From Lunularia cruciata (taxonomy: Eukaryota; Streptophyta; Marchantiopsida; Lunulariales; Lunulariaceae), in contig OX419761.1 of NCBI GenBank assembly GCA_948567375.1, positions 24,120,501 to 24,184,500 of the forward strand: a stretch of 64,000 nucleotides of DNA, given 5' to 3'. The position numbers were made by a program, and so were the translations under genes. The notes under the pieces were generated by a model that worked only from the letters and a program-made list of their open reading frames with translations, was not told where the DNA came from and searched no databases. Numbering within the stretch: the stretch's first letter is position 1; every line of letters begins with the position of its first letter. Shown here in pieces: positions 45,801 to 58,785 of the stretch.

Positions 45801-46190
45801 CTCCTAAACCTACAAAACCAAAACCTACTAACACCCCTACCTGTCATTCCATTTCTCATATAAAGATAAAAGTCAATGAAAACCTAATACACTAATAAAT
45901 GTTTAATAATTAGCCATATTAGCTATATCAAATATTTTATTATATCCTTGATATATGTTTCATCCAAAAAAAATAAAGTCAAGATTGAACAACATAGACA
46001 CTTTTACTATTTACTTACCAGAAGCTCACTAGTACACATTTTTACATGATGTCCTCTCCCTCATTACTCTCTTTATTATCTCTTCTCCTTCTCCGTGTAG
46101 AATATACATTAGCCTTATCTTGTTCAACTAGCTCCTTTGATCATATTATTTCTCTACTCTAATTAGTTATTATTGTAATGATAAGCTCTC

Positions 46191-46265
<75 letters not shown>

Positions 46266-48055
46266 CCTCTCTCTCTCTCTTATTCTTCTTATATATGTTT
46301 CTTGATGTCAAAATTCACTATGTTTGTTGATAATTAAAATTTATGAAATAATCAAGCATTAATAGTCTTAAGGTTGGAAATATGAATAATTTTTATATTT
46401 TATATTTAAAACTATACATTTATCTCAATAAAATTATTATTCTATATTTTAATATTAAATTGTAATAATCATGTCCAAGATTTTTAAATACTAAATATGC
46501 TTTATCATATCTCTCTCTCTCAAGTGCTCTCTGTTTATTATGATTATATAAGACTTTCACTCTTCTTATCTTCTTTTTACATTTAAGCACACTATGATTA
46601 AAAAAAATTAGTAAAATGAGTATTAAAGAAATTATCACATAATGCAGTAGTTCTTTACTGATGGTTCTTTTATTCTTAACTTAGTATTCTTGGGCATTTC
46701 ATGTTTTTCTTCTCTCGGTTTTTGGATGATCTCTTTTTTCATCCTTAGATTAATTCAATGTATACTCAAAGTTAATTGCTCTCTATCTCTCTTGAGTAGA
46801 ATAATATTCCTTTCAAATATTGGAAGGTATAACTTTGAAATCTTTTTGATAGTCTTAACAAGGAGTTGAAAGAAGATAGTGATTTTAACTTTTCATAGTC
46901 TTCTCAAATTATACTTTTTGGTGCAATTATAAAATTAAAAATTAATTTATGGAGTAATTTATCTTTTATTATCAAAATTTCAATAATATTGATGCATTTT
47001 CTACAATTCTTTAAATATTAAGTATTGCCTAAATCACAAGTTATGCATTTCTTAGTCAATAAGTAATTTGAGGTCTTTCCATGATGGATGATAACTCCAC
47101 TCAAACATTCCTATTAAAACGTAAATTTTACTAACTAAGATGTGTTACTATTTCAATCATTTCAAACATAATAACCAAAAATGACAAGCATTTTATATCC
47201 AATTAGTTATTTCAATGCACTTTCTTTCTGGAAGATACCTCCAACTTCGTAATAAGAATTTCTTAAGTATGATCCACCATATAAGTGAGTTAATATTTAA
47301 TACTATCTTTAACATCTTCTCCAATGTATCGATACTCACTCGCAACTTAAATACAATCCTACAAATTTATTTAGGGGAGATAGCTCCAATTAAAAGCTTG
47401 TTAAAAATCATCTACTGTTTATTATTGTGATAAGTATTGTATGATATAAGTGGTTATTTTACAATAAAGGTGTGTTCTTCGATGTCTTCACTTTAACAGG
47501 TAACCTCCGTAGAATACCACACCTTCCCTAACGTCCCTTACAAACGAAGATTCTTGTGCGTATATTGGAATTTGAAATATATAATCAAGATGCAAACATG
47601 TAAAATGCTCCAAAAACGGTGAGACACCAATGACTTCAAATTGGACGTCTTGAAGGCATATTTATATGACATCTCAGGTATATTTATATAATATTCAACG
47701 GTTGACCTTGCAATATGTGGAAAAATACTTCTAATAAAGTCCAAGTTTAATGAACACTTAGAAAACTAGCTATTATCAGATTCTTATGATGAATGTTCTA
47801 AATTTCCTTTAGCCTTCAAATCCCCTAGTTTCCATAATTATTTCAGATCCGAGATAATTTGAATTTTCTCTCTTTTCTAGAAGTTAAGTTGGAATCTTCA
47901 GAAACTAAATCATGGTCTAAAACATAAAAACTATAAGTAACAATGAAAGTATAAGTAACGAGAGTAGAAGTAGAAAGTAGAAAGTAGAGAAGTTAAAGTA
48001 AAGAAGTAGAATGAAAGTAAAGAAGTACCGGAACCAGACAAGCCCTCTCGCATAG
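45801..48055. other. AT-rich spacer, no gene
   Basis: Apart from the (AT)n run there are only short hydrophobic or Lys/Ile/Asn-rich frames typical of AT-rich DNA. Just before the right arm, 47940-48010 has GTAGAAAGTAGAAAGTAGAG-type slippage repeats. Confidence 0.55.
46196..46280. repeat. (AT)n microsatellite with (CT)n tail
   Basis: An uninterrupted TA/AT run of 67 bp (46196-46262) is followed by CTCCCTCTCTCTCTCTCT. It is the longest simple repeat in the window, in the middle of the spacer between the inverted arms. It can extrude as a cruciform. Confidence 0.97.
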
Positions 48056-48754
48056 TTATGTCGGGTCGGGTCGAGTCGGGGGTTGCATGCACAACTCGGC
48101 CCGGGTTAAAGTCGAAATCCTGTCGCAGTCCGGGTCAACATATCGACGCGGAGCCGGTTATAAATAGCCTGACCCGGAAGTTGCGAGAGGGGCCGGCCCC
48201 TGGCTGGTTCGTCGCCTTTCTCGCCTAGATCTCCCGTGAGCCATTTAGATGCGTCGTGCATCGCAGGCGGAGCAGCCCGATGCTCTAAATGAAGGCTAAA
48301 GTCTGGCTGAGAAATGGCACGCGGAAGGAGGACTGGGCTGGGTTTAGGGAATGGCCGTCGGTGGTAGGTCGAATCTTTCAGGTATTGTGGACGAGGAAGG
48401 GGCCGCATCTACAGTGTTACTAGAGTATCGTGAAAGATAAGCAAGATGCAACTCTCGGATTGTGCACCACGGGCTTTTCCTTCGTGTAGTTGTTACGCAA
48501 GAGCTTAAAGTAGAGTTTCTTTCGTTGAAAAGTCTGTTGGCGTTCCAGGTACTTATGCCAGACCTTCAAAGATTGGATATCGGACAGGTTCACCTCCCTT
48601 GATTCAGAGAATGAACAATCTGAGCCTTGTCCATGCGGTTTTGATCTGCATGCACGCAGATTGAGATGACCGAAGGTCGGGGAGAAGCTGTCAAACAGTC
48701 CATGTGCATTTCAGAAATCCGGCTTCAATTATGGGAAGACCAGGGCCGCCGGGA

Positions 48755-48825
48755 TGAAAGAAACGCTACACCCACAGAATAACAAGAACAATGGGAAGAC
48801 CCCATCAAGCGTTCAAGATGGCAAT
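48755..48825 (-). mobile_element. LINE 3'-end fragment inserted in the right arm only
   Basis: AACAAGAA, ATGGGAAGACCCCATCAAGC and a TTCAAGATGG tail match the variant at 28399-28468. Flanking sequence aligns with the left arm: GCATTTCAGAAATCCGGCTTC before it and CAATCCCCGGGTTTGAT after it correspond to 42770-42830 reverse-complemented, where the two flanks are joined without this segment. I could not define a clear target duplication, so the exact edges are approximate. Confidence 0.6.
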
Positions 48826-50995
48826 CCCCGGGTTTGATATTTGGCCCCAGCGGTGATGGGATATTTAGCTAAACACATTTACCTCCAAGGGTAGCAAGAA
48901 GGAGCAGAGCCCTTAAAGAGTGCCGACTTATCCTTAAAATAAAACTGGCAGCTGGATTCAATTCATCACTTCGCTGCATGTCAAGACTTGTTGAATTTAG
49001 TTCCCAGCTTTCACATGCACTTTTGGGTTGGTCGTTCCGTTGAGACTTCACAGCAACAATTCTTCAATCCTTGAATCATCGGTTGAGGTGATAGTCGGTT
49101 GTCAACCACAATACGACCAACCACATGCCAGAGACAAACCACTTAGAGAACATCGAATTGTGCGAGATTAAACACCTCCCAAACACTGCTATCTCACCAG
49201 AACTACAACCACACGTCATGCGTATCAAAGTTTCTCTAAAGAGTTCACAAAGATCTAGAGAGGACATTCAAATGAACCTCCACTGCAACTACACAGTTCG
49301 TTCCGAGGCGACTATCAACAAATTAAAGAGATCAACGTCCCACGGTCCTATTCTTCTCCCACTGGATGTTGAAGATTCACCATCGTGCCAATGATATTCC
49401 TGGTGTCGATTCAACTCTCCAAAGGATTCCTGGCAATGGTGCGTAGACGTTAACAAACGCTGAAAGATATTACTGATGATATCTCTCAAGCCGCCACAAC
49501 AAAACGATCTAGAGAACATCAGTCCTCTCTCTTCGAGATGTAAAACTCTCTTGCGTTTACCCGCAAGAAGGTCGCGCACAAACCCATGCGTCATCTCATT
49601 CCCTCCCCTAGACATAGGATACGACGTGCCAAACACTTAGGGTTCAGACTATCACTTGAAACGAGAAAAGTCCCTGCAAGTTATACAACACCATAAAAGA
49701 GTATCACTAACAATGGTAACTTCGAACTTGGTAACAAAAGCGAGCCCTGTTACATTACTCAAACTCGTAGAGCACAGCCAACAGGAAAATCAGGCATCGA
49801 CATGTACACAAGGAAAACCAGTCCAACAGGAGTGGCCGTATCGAAAAGATAAGGGCTGGAAAATACAGCCAGGCAGAGGAAACACGATGAGGTGTACACA
49901 ACAGAAAATAGATTCCTCAAAAGGATCTAAGAATTCCAAGTTCGGAAGAACGTTTTCCCATGCATCATTCACTGCACATTCAGATGATAATTCCACTACC
50001 TCAGTAGTGTGCCGGTACATATTTACATAAATGAATCGGAGTGAGGACTCAAAGTAATGGGGAAAAACCGTACACTGTATCCTTCAATGAAAGTGCCAGC
50101 CTGTACTGGCTTCTACTGACTTGAAGCATAACTTCCTCACGTAACTGGGATGTGCACAACTTACTTCTCATACATTCTGTTCAGCTACTTTAGGAGTCAT
50201 CTTTCGCCAGGCTACTCCTAGATTTCTCCACTCTTTCGTTCTCTTCTTCTCAGTGAATCTCCAAAGTTAACCCCCGGCAATGTCCTGCCCTGTAGATACT
50301 GATAGCTGGTTTGAATACGCAGCATCCCGTCGAACAGAAGAATCAGTTCGCTGGCAACTACACAACCCACAGATGTGTGCTTGAACTTGGGGGCAAAGTG
50401 GAGAATCCGCCATATTGAAAGAATCCTCGCGTCCCATTCGACGGGTTGACAACAAGCACTGCACAGAAAGCTTACACAGAAGTGATGTGCACCATACTTC
50501 AAGATTCGGAGAACCGCAGTAGCCATTTAGAATTTTGCTACAAGTATCATTCGCACTCGTGCCGCAACGAAAGTGTCTTCACGTTCGTGAGGAATCCCCT
50601 CACCACGGTTCCATCCGTTCACATCTTGTCTGTGGGCAGGTTGGGGTGTGATGAGAAGATAAATTTATTACAGTGACAGGCAGCTGCCTGGAGTAGGTGC
50701 CATTAAAGCAGGGAGGGAGAAAAGGAGTGGGTACGGTGTACAGTAACATGGACGGGGAGGGGAAAACTTCAGATACGAGGTTCCAAGAACATTTACGGAT
50801 ACAGAGGTGGGAGCGAAAATGAGAAAAGTTCCACAAATATGGAGTGGACAAGGAAGAGGGGCAGCGTGTACAGAATAATACAGTGTGAGTGCTCGTGACA
50901 GGCATCTTGATAAATCGTTTTATGACCAATCGCAGACATACCTTGCCAATGCACAAAGTAATGGAAGTTATCGTGACCGACATACGTCTTCAATG

Positions 50996-52465
50996 TTACC
51001 CGCTCATAATTGCGCAGTTGTAAATAAATCCGCTAGTTGGTAGCCTGAGGTCCGTCACAAATCGCCACCGGTTGCCTTCAGCTGTTGGATTGTATGCATG
51101 AATACTTGGCAAAAACACGTTGATACCTCGAGCACCGCCAATTACGAACAGCTCGTTGCCTACTGCTTTGAAACCCAGGCCCCATCCATTCGTGTTCTCC
51201 GCCCGATGAGGTACCATCTCCAGAAGCTGCCACTGATTCCTCTCCTTGTCGTACGACATCAGCATATTCGATATTATGTTGATGGCATAGAGCTGATTAT
51301 TCAAAACAGCAACTAAGGGTGGTGCAACTGAAGCGTTGGGGACAAACGCAGATGGCCACATGTCCTCAATTAGACTCCACGTTTTAGTAATTGGGTCATA
51401 AGCCTCCCCCGATTTTAATACAATCGAGTTTTGGCCGCCAATGACGTGAAACTTGCCATCCATCACAAATCCTGAACATGACTTCCTTTCAGTTTTCATG
51501 TCAGGCAGCAATTCCCACGCATCTGTCTCAGAGTTATATCTCTCTACAGATTTCAGAATAGTACTACCGGTAGGAGCAGTCGGACTTCGACTAGTACCTC
51601 CAGCGAAGTAGGCATACTCTCCAAAGCTGGCTGAGCCGAAAAGACACCGACCAGTATGCATTCTCGGGGTAGTCGACCACTTACTCCTGATAGTATCAAA
51701 TCTCCAAACTACATAACCATCACCGCTCTGGCCTAGAACCATCAAGTTCAGACCAGCCACCATGCTTTCCTTGTCACACGAATCGAACGTGTAATCACTA
51801 GGGCAGGGTGGTATAACGATCCAATCGTTCACGGTTGGTCGATATGCCCGCCATTTCTTATCGACATTCTGCCCTAAGAGGAACACCCAGTCCTCACGAA
51901 CAGATTGCGCTCTCCGAGCCTTGTACAACTCCGGACCCAGAAGATAATCCTTCCACTTCTTACAAACCAAGGCCATATCATATATCTTCGACCTGGGAAT
52001 CCTCGTCAAGCACCGTTGCCCAAGGTCATCGATTATAGAGGGAAAGAGATCGCCAACCCTCTCCCTTTCTCGGATGTCCGTCTCAACCTGCTCTCGGTCA
52101 CATGGCTTTACAGACCCCCTACTCGATTCTCCCTGGTGATTCTGCACGGCTAACTCACTAGCGAATCCATTGGCCAAAGAGGTCCCTTCCACAACTGCAA
52201 GACGGTTCCTCGCCTCGCTGCTCTGCAATCTTTTAGGACTCCGATCACGGACTGGTACTCCGGCAGGAACTCGTTTGCGAGAGGAACTTTCCGCCCGCGC
52301 ACACAAAGAAGGCGCACTGGCAGTTTGAGGTAGTCCATTCCGCCTCTGAGTTTCCACTCTCTGATTTTGGCTCCTTCCTTGCCTTCGCGGCCGTCTCTGC
52401 TCAGGCTCCTGGTTTGTATGAACCAGCTGCGGTTCTAAAGCACTTACCCCGCCTCCATCCCTCAT
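50996..52465 (-). CDS. F-box/Kelch-repeat protein, right copy
   Basis: This is the paralogue of 39079-40551 on the opposite strand. It has 489 codons from the equivalent ATG (52463-52465) to the same terminal sequence, YNCAIMSG. F-box and five Kelch repeats sit at the same positions. By eye about 40-45 residues differ of 489, concentrated in the Arg/Ser-rich N-terminus and in a serine/threonine loop of the second Kelch repeat (SRSPTAPTGST here, SRSSAAATSST there). The last two Kelch repeats are nearly identical. Two small indels fall in the N-terminal region and keep the frame. With both copies intact despite far greater divergence of surrounding non-coding DNA, both appear to be under selection. 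The 3' flanks (TAACATTGAAGAC...) are also homologous, so transcription of both genes runs toward the spacer. Confidence 0.93.
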   Translation of the reverse strand: MRDGGGVSALEPQLVHTNQEPEQRRPRRQGRSQNQRVETQRRNGLPQTASAPSLCARAESSSRKRVPAGVPVRDRSPKRLQSSEARNRLAVVEGTSLANGFASELAVQNHQGESSRGSVKPCDREQVETDIRERERVGDLFPSIIDDLGQRCLTRIPRSKIYDMALVCKKWKDYLLGPELYKARRAQSVREDWVFLLGQNVDKKWRAYRPTVNDWIVIPPCPSDYTFDSCDKESMVAGLNLMVLGQSGDGYVVWRFDTIRSKWSTTPRMHTGRCLFGSASFGEYAYFAGGTSRSPTAPTGSTILKSVERYNSETDAWELLPDMKTERKSCSGFVMDGKFHVIGGQNSIVLKSGEAYDPITKTWSLIEDMWPSAFVPNASVAPPLVAVLNNQLYAINIISNMLMSYDKERNQWQLLEMVPHRAENTNGWGLGFKAVGNELFVIGGARGINVFLPSIHAYNPTAEGNRWRFVTDLRLPTSGFIYNCAIMSG

Positions 52466-53374
52466 GACTCCTCCTGCCCTAAGACCGACCTCGTATTTCT
52501 GCACACTCACCGTGCTTCTCTCTCACCCTTCTTTGTTTGTTACCGCCTTGTGTCCCCAACCTCGAAGCCTCCTCCGCTACCTTCTAGTTTCTCCCCTATC
52601 CGACCAACCCGCCCCTACTCACGAAAAACTGAGAAACCAGGCTTTAAACCAGCTCCAGCACGAAACCCTTGTCGCTCCTCATCATACAAGCGGCCTCCTC
52701 CTCGACTTCAATCGCGTTGGTTCCAACCAGCCACATTTACCAGCCCTTAAGTGCACGAGACGATTTCTTGCGCAGATTGGACTCTCAGAAGAGAGTCCAG
52801 TCCACGCGCGAGCAGGCTGTGCGTTCGAGCGTTCCCCTAAAAACACCGAACAAGAGACGTGCTCCCCTCCCCTCTCCTCTCCTCGTGCTACCCAATGCTC
52901 TGTCAAATCTCCATCTCTCTTGCACTTTTCCTCTCCCCCACGCTATCCACACAGCCTTCGCTCTACTTCTTCCTGTCTTCCCCTTAGCTCGATACCTTTT
53001 TTGCTTCTAAACTTGTGAAGCTCTAATCACTTCCTCGCTCGATGGACGGATCGGACACTCCACACCCTTCGTCTGCCCCTCTCGCTCCCTCTTCCGCTCA
53101 CCGCAGACACAGCGCTAGTGTAAGTATAGACGTAAACAGCTTGGAATGGACTCGCAACCTGCCCTAAGAAAGATCGTAGAGACCTTTCATGCCCGCGTCG
53201 TCGCGCGTACCACTGCTCTAGTGTAGGAAACAACATCAGCAACCATCCATCAAGCCATGTTAGGCTTGAAGAGAAACAAAACGAAAGGCGATTGAGAGAT
53301 GCAGGCAGCACAGCAACGCTCCTGCGTGAGGGGACGAGGAGGGCTGGACACGACAGGATTCACGTCTGTAAACT

Positions 53375-54680
53375 GAGTGGCGAAGGAGAAGGATGCAATG
53401 GAACAACAACAGAACTGGGAAATATCATTTGATATCCGGGAGGTGCTCGAAGCAAGCAATTGACAAGTTCAAGACGAAGAAAACTTAATTTCTTTTCCTT
53501 GAGTTGAAAGAACGGGGAGTATGACTTCAGTAAAAGTAGCCTAATAAAAGGGTTTGAAAATGGATTAGACAAACTTTCGATGATTCGATAACGTAACATG
53601 GCAATCTTAGCGTTGAAAACCATACATCCTTGTAACGGTAATGGAGTAAGAAAAAATCTTCATACCAAAAAAGAAAACCAATATTACTTTGGACTAACAG
53701 AAAAAATATTTCTTTTAGTTTTTCTACCTTCTTTTTATCTCAATAAAAAGTATTAAGAAAACAATTCCAGACACCGAAAGGAGACCTCCATAACATAAAC
53801 GAATAAAGCATACAACATACTTGTTCTAATGTTGATTTGTGTACCTTAACATTTAAACCATATCATGAGAATAAAACATATTGCGGTAACTAGAAGCATG
53901 TGTATATCTGCGTAGCTACTATATATTATAATTTAATAATACTACATATATTACATATGTAAAGGCTCAAAAGTATATATTTCAACCTTTTAATATTATA
54001 TATATATATATCTATCTATATTATAATTATAATTATGTACATATATATGGTCTAGATAATTTTAATTATAAAATGATGGCCAAAATATTAGAATAATAGT
54101 GAATTTTTTAAACCCTAATATTTAATTTGGTAACTAAAATTTGATACTACAATTTTTTCTAAATAAATAACTAAAATTGTAGGAAGTCAAATTTACACCC
54201 ATATCACATTTTCACAAAGAAATTATTTAAGTATCATTTATAAAATTAATTGGTAACCTAAATTTCACCTCAAGAGACTAAATCAAATTAGAATTCAGAC
54301 GGAATAAATTAGATTCTCAAGTTGAATCAAGAATTTGGGATCGAAGTTGCGGCCAGACTGGACTGGAGTTCAGCGAAACGGAACAGGTTAAGACTTTCAA
54401 GCCGGACGAAGAATTCGTCCGGCTGTGGAGTTCAAGTCCGAAACACAAGAAACAAAACCTTTGGTTGCGGGCCCAGTCTAGAGTTCAAGTCTGAAACATG
54501 AGAAACTAAACTTTCGGCCCCGGAACTCAGTTGGAAGAATTTCTTATCATTTCTTATTCTTGATAAAACCCTCCGAACCACCTTCTAATCTTCTTTCTTC
54601 CTTTGTCGCTTGTCTTATTCTTCTCACCTGTTCTCTCTTCTCTCTTCATCAAAATAAATATTGATCTCTTTGATGCCGAT
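53375..54680. other. AT-rich DNA, no gene
   Basis: Composition shifts to strongly AT-rich right after the outer edge of the right arm, with simple TA-rich runs near 53925-54060. 54345-54540 is locally GC-richer and has two related pieces (GAGTTCAAGTCCGAAACA at about 54429 and GAGTTCAAGTCTGAAACA at about 54481). Confidence 0.55.
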
Positions 54681-55240
54681 AGACAAGTTGAGTCATAGCT
54701 TACCAAGGTAGTTTATATATTTTGCGTTTTTTTATAGTCTTCTTGAAAGACATTTCGCTATCTAGGAGTAGTTTTCATTTCAAAAGAGTAGTGTTCATAT
54801 CAAAAGAAGGATCGAATCTCACAGAAAACAACAATATCCATTTCGAATAAGTAACAGTCTGTTGAGTCATAGCTTACCAAGATAGTTTATACGTCTTTTG
54901 ACTAAAAGACTTTTGTCTTCCTGAAATGTTATTTATGTTATGTGTAGTTTTTCCATCAAAAGAGGAATCGAACCTCATTGAAAAATTGATGTCTTTCTCA
55001 AACAAGTAATATTCCCTCAACCTTTTCTTGATATCTATTTGAAAACATATTTATTACACCATATTTTCAATCCCACTCTAAATACAAGCTTTCACATAAA
55101 ATAAAAATTCCTTATGCTTATTTATATCCTATGCGTAGTTTGTATATCAAAAGAAAGATAGAATCTTAAGAAATATAACTGATGTCCATTTCAAACTAGT
55201 ACTCTTTGGTCCATCTCTTCTGGATCTGAACCTATTTAGA
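54680..55240. repeat. Tandem repeat, unit about 175-190 bp
   Basis: GTTGAGTCATAGCTTACCAAG recurs at about 54687 and 54861 (174 bp apart). GTAGTTT...ATCAAAAGA, GAATC and ATGTCCATTTC-like blocks recur near 54770, 54943 and 55134. Copies are diverged by point changes and indels. Confidence 0.8.
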
Positions 55241-56790
55241 CCTCTGATTGATCGAGAGCTTTATACATGATTCTGATCTTACTTATAATGTGAAAAGCAC
55301 CTTATACCAAACTGACTGCACACTAGCTAAAATATTTGCAAGCATTTTCATTGATGATAGATTTCCCTCTGGAGTCTGCCTTGATAGGACACGTTCTATG
55401 ATTATAAAGGCTAGGACATGATTGTATTCCAACCTCACTGTGCTCTTACCTTCCATATGTATTTCATGTGCGCGGCTGTCATGTTATTCTTATGGGTGGT
55501 AGTATTTGCAGTGCAATCGCCGTCTCCATACCATGAGTACTAACAAGTATATCCTCAGTCCTTCAAGTAGCCCGTTAGCAACAGCAAACACTGTAACTTA
55601 GCCTGGTATTCGGATCCTTTCCTCCATTTATCCGATAGTGCATGTGTCATGGTATTCAATGCTCAAAATGTGTGGTAACTATGGAAACTTGTCTGATGCA
55701 GTTGTTGACCATCAACATTCCAATTCAGGAATTCTGTTGCAAGTCCGAGATCCTCGTTCGAAATCAAGGTCAAGAACTCATGAAGTCAGTCCTCCAAGGT
55801 TGGACAAAATGAAAATTCTTATCGTTCTTACCCGCAGAAACGGTTCGCTGCTTCAGAAACCCTGTATATGGTACTAGATACATTTCCAGACATATTCTGG
55901 AATTGTGATGATGCTAGTAGGATGCTTGTTTGTCAATCCTGAAGTTATTCATATATTCTATTCGATAATTTGCTTACAACACGAGTGAATATCCGAGTTA
56001 GTATCCAGAGTTCTATAAGAAAATCTAATCTGGATACTCAAAGGCATACATCATTAACCGTTGCGGATATTTATATTCATCATAAAGAGTGTTCACTTAA
56101 CAATCACCAATAACTACCAAACACAGTATTGGCTCGAGGATTGCAAACAAACTGAAGAAGTCACAGCCATCGTAATGGAATCGATCAAAACATAAGTAAT
56201 AAACAACCTGATGTATATTGTATACTATTTAACCTTCACTGTTTTATATTTGCAAATTGCAATGAACCCTTCAGATATCTTATACAAGCCAACACAGGGC
56301 AGGAGTGCTGTTTACAAAGAGAATTTGGAAAGGTACAATTCACATAAGTGGTAGACAGTGAACTGAGAATATATATATGTATGTATGTATCATTTTAAAG
56401 ATCACAATATTATATTTTATAGAATACAAAGGAATACTATTGGATACAAAGAGACTCATGGATTATAAGGAAAACATTGAATTTGACTTCATTTATTTTA
56501 TCATATCCTTTTAAGCCAATGGAACAACCATATATCTAGAAAAAAAATTTTACAAGTCTTCTTTAGATGACCGCTGATTGAAATTATTGCACAGCTGATT
56601 CACTTCATGCATTTAAGTCTTGTTATATATATATCTTAATTACACATATATCTCTAAAGTTGTATATTCAAACATGAAATGCGTTGCCCCTCTGATATTT
56701 GATTTCTTGGACTTTATACATCTTCTAATTAAACTTTTTCCTGTTAAAAGACATATTGCTATTTATTTACCTTAGTAAATTTTTTTTATA
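55240..56790. other. No gene recognised
   Basis: A short plus frame at 55638-55877 begins with VSWYSMLKMCGNYGNLSDA-like text, loosely reminiscent of a pentatricopeptide repeat. One motif alone is not enough to call it. The rest is AT-rich. Confidence 0.45.
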
Positions 56791-57235
56791 TATAATGTGT
56801 AGTTTTCACCTCAAAATAAGTATAGAAACTCACTGAAAAGAATGATGCCCATCTCAAACAAATATCATTTCCTCAATCTGTTTTTGATATTTAATCAAAA
56901 ATATCTTTATTGCAATACATTTTCAATCCATTGTACATATAAGCCTCACACAAAATAATAATATACCTTTATAATAATATGTGCATAATTTTCACATCAA
57001 AAGAACAATAGAATATTTAAAATATAAACTAATGTCCATTTCAAACTAATAACATTTAGTTCATCTCTTTTTAATATTTAACAAAAACATCTCTTTTGTA
57101 CCATATTTTCAATCACACTGCATATACAACCTTTCACACTTAATAACTTGAAAATGGTACCACAGATTGAAATAGTAGTGGTCAGATCAAGTTCCATTTT
57201 CAATCTCATTGCAAATACAACCAGATTAACTTGAT
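56790..57235. repeat. Second cluster of the 185-190-bp repeat
   Basis: Units start near 56795 and 56979 (184 bp apart), with a partial unit near 57190. They share GTAGTTTTCAC (changed to GCATAATTTTCAC in the second), TCTCAAACAA or TTTCAAACTAATA, and a TTTTCAATC block followed by ACA-rich text with the 54680-55240 cluster, in the same order and orientation. The intervening 1.5 kb contains no copy. Confidence 0.75.
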
Positions 57236-58785
57236 TAAAATATTACAGTTTGGAATAGTAAGACCATAACAACCAAAAACTCATTTCAAAAGTTGAAAGC
57301 GAGTCTTAGTATCAAGTCTCTCATCTATTGATTTTTAATTTGTCCTTTTGGGAAATCTATTTTTACTATTTAGACCCTTGTACTTATATTTGTATTATCT
57401 ATATATTCATGTATATGCTTTGGTACAAGAAATAGGTATTTTTCCCTTGGTGTAGTTCTAAGAAGAGTTTTCTTTACTTTCACTAAACATTACTCCATAG
57501 TCATTCAAAGACAACTTGTAATCCAAATAAAGGGATATGAGAATGAAAAGAGTAGATACATCTATATGAAATAGTGTCACTCATAGCCTAATTATGTTTA
57601 CTTTCAGTAGCACATTTCAAGAATAGCTATTAAGGAATATTTACAAGAGTAACAAGGATCTATGTAATATTTCCCAAGAGTCCTTGTAAAAAAGAGATGT
57701 AAAAAAGGAAACATCTATAAATTTATTTATGACTATGCATTGTTTCCTTTTTTTACTTGGTCAATTCAGTTTACTAGATCTTTAAAGTTACAAGCCAATT
57801 ATCAGGCAAAGATGAAAGGACTAATTCTAATTTCATGTAATATGTCAAGGAGTCAGAACAAGCTAAGGGCTTATGTGGCAGATAATTAAAACAAGCTACA
57901 TGACTTATGTGGAGCAGTTGTATTCCTCAAGAATTTTGGGTAGGAATTGCAAATTTCAAAATTTTATGAGAAGAAGTGTAATAAAATTGGAGATTGAGAA
58001 GGAATTTTCAAAATCACTATCGTCCTCATCAAGAGTAGAGCTTAGAGCTTAGGTGTATCTTGAGAGGGAATTTTCAAAATCACAATTGAGAGGTGGAATG
58101 AGCAAGAGAGAGGGAGAGTGGAAGGTGGCACTGTGGATTGAAAGGCAAGCAAGAGAGAAAGAAAGGTGGAATGAGCAAGAGAGGTAGCAAGATGGAGTAA
58201 AAATGAGGGAAAATTCAGAATTGTAAATGGGTTAGAAGTAAGCTACCCCATTGGATGTAGTGATTGTGCGCCAAGAGTTAATTTTGTGCAATTGCATTGG
58301 AAATTTAGGGAATTTTCAATTTGGGTCATCAAGCCTTGGATGTAGCGCAATGTGATGGATATGAATACCATGAAACGCACAGCCTCCTTTAGAAATTTGC
58401 TTTCGAGCCCCAACTCTCACTCTCTTGAATCTTTAGATCCTTTAGAAGAAGTGTTCTCCAAGAAAAGACCTCCACAAAAGCTTCAATCTTCCAACCCTTT
58501 ACCATTAGATTTGTCAAAGAGTCATACATAGCCACCTCCCGGTGATTGTAGTACAAGTCTTTAGCACCATTGTTGATTCTCAAAATCCTTATCTTGTAGC
58601 ATGTGTTGTTGGAGTACTCCCTAAAGCCACCTCATATCACCTCTTTCTCAATCTACAACCCTTGTAGCTTTTGGAAAATATATTAGCACTTTAGATTCAA
58701 CCACACTCATAGCTACTACTCTTGTTGTTCCACCTCCACACAAATTCCAAGATCTCCTTAACATGGTGGTATCTTTAAGACCTTC
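57236..58785. other. No gene recognised; small purine-rich repeats
   Basis: GGTGGAATGAGCAAGAGAG is repeated at about 58093 and 58166 in a purine-rich stretch (58050-58210), and GGAATTTTCAAAATCAC at about 57992 and 58066. No coding frame is supported. Confidence 0.5.

Larger units (their letters stand above)
48060..53370 (-). repeat. Right arm of a large inverted duplication
   Basis: This is the reverse-complement partner of 38060-43760. The gene-proximal half (50.2-53.0 kb) aligns best. The half next to the spacer has more indels, including a LINE 3'-end fragment absent from the left arm. About 4.3 kb separates the arms. The outer edge falls near 53370, since GACGTGAATCC is the last clear match to 38080. 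Confidence 0.9.

Noticed and set aside
55638-55877. Possible pentatricopeptide repeat fragment
   Set aside because: Only one loose motif, no second repeat in frame, no start context.
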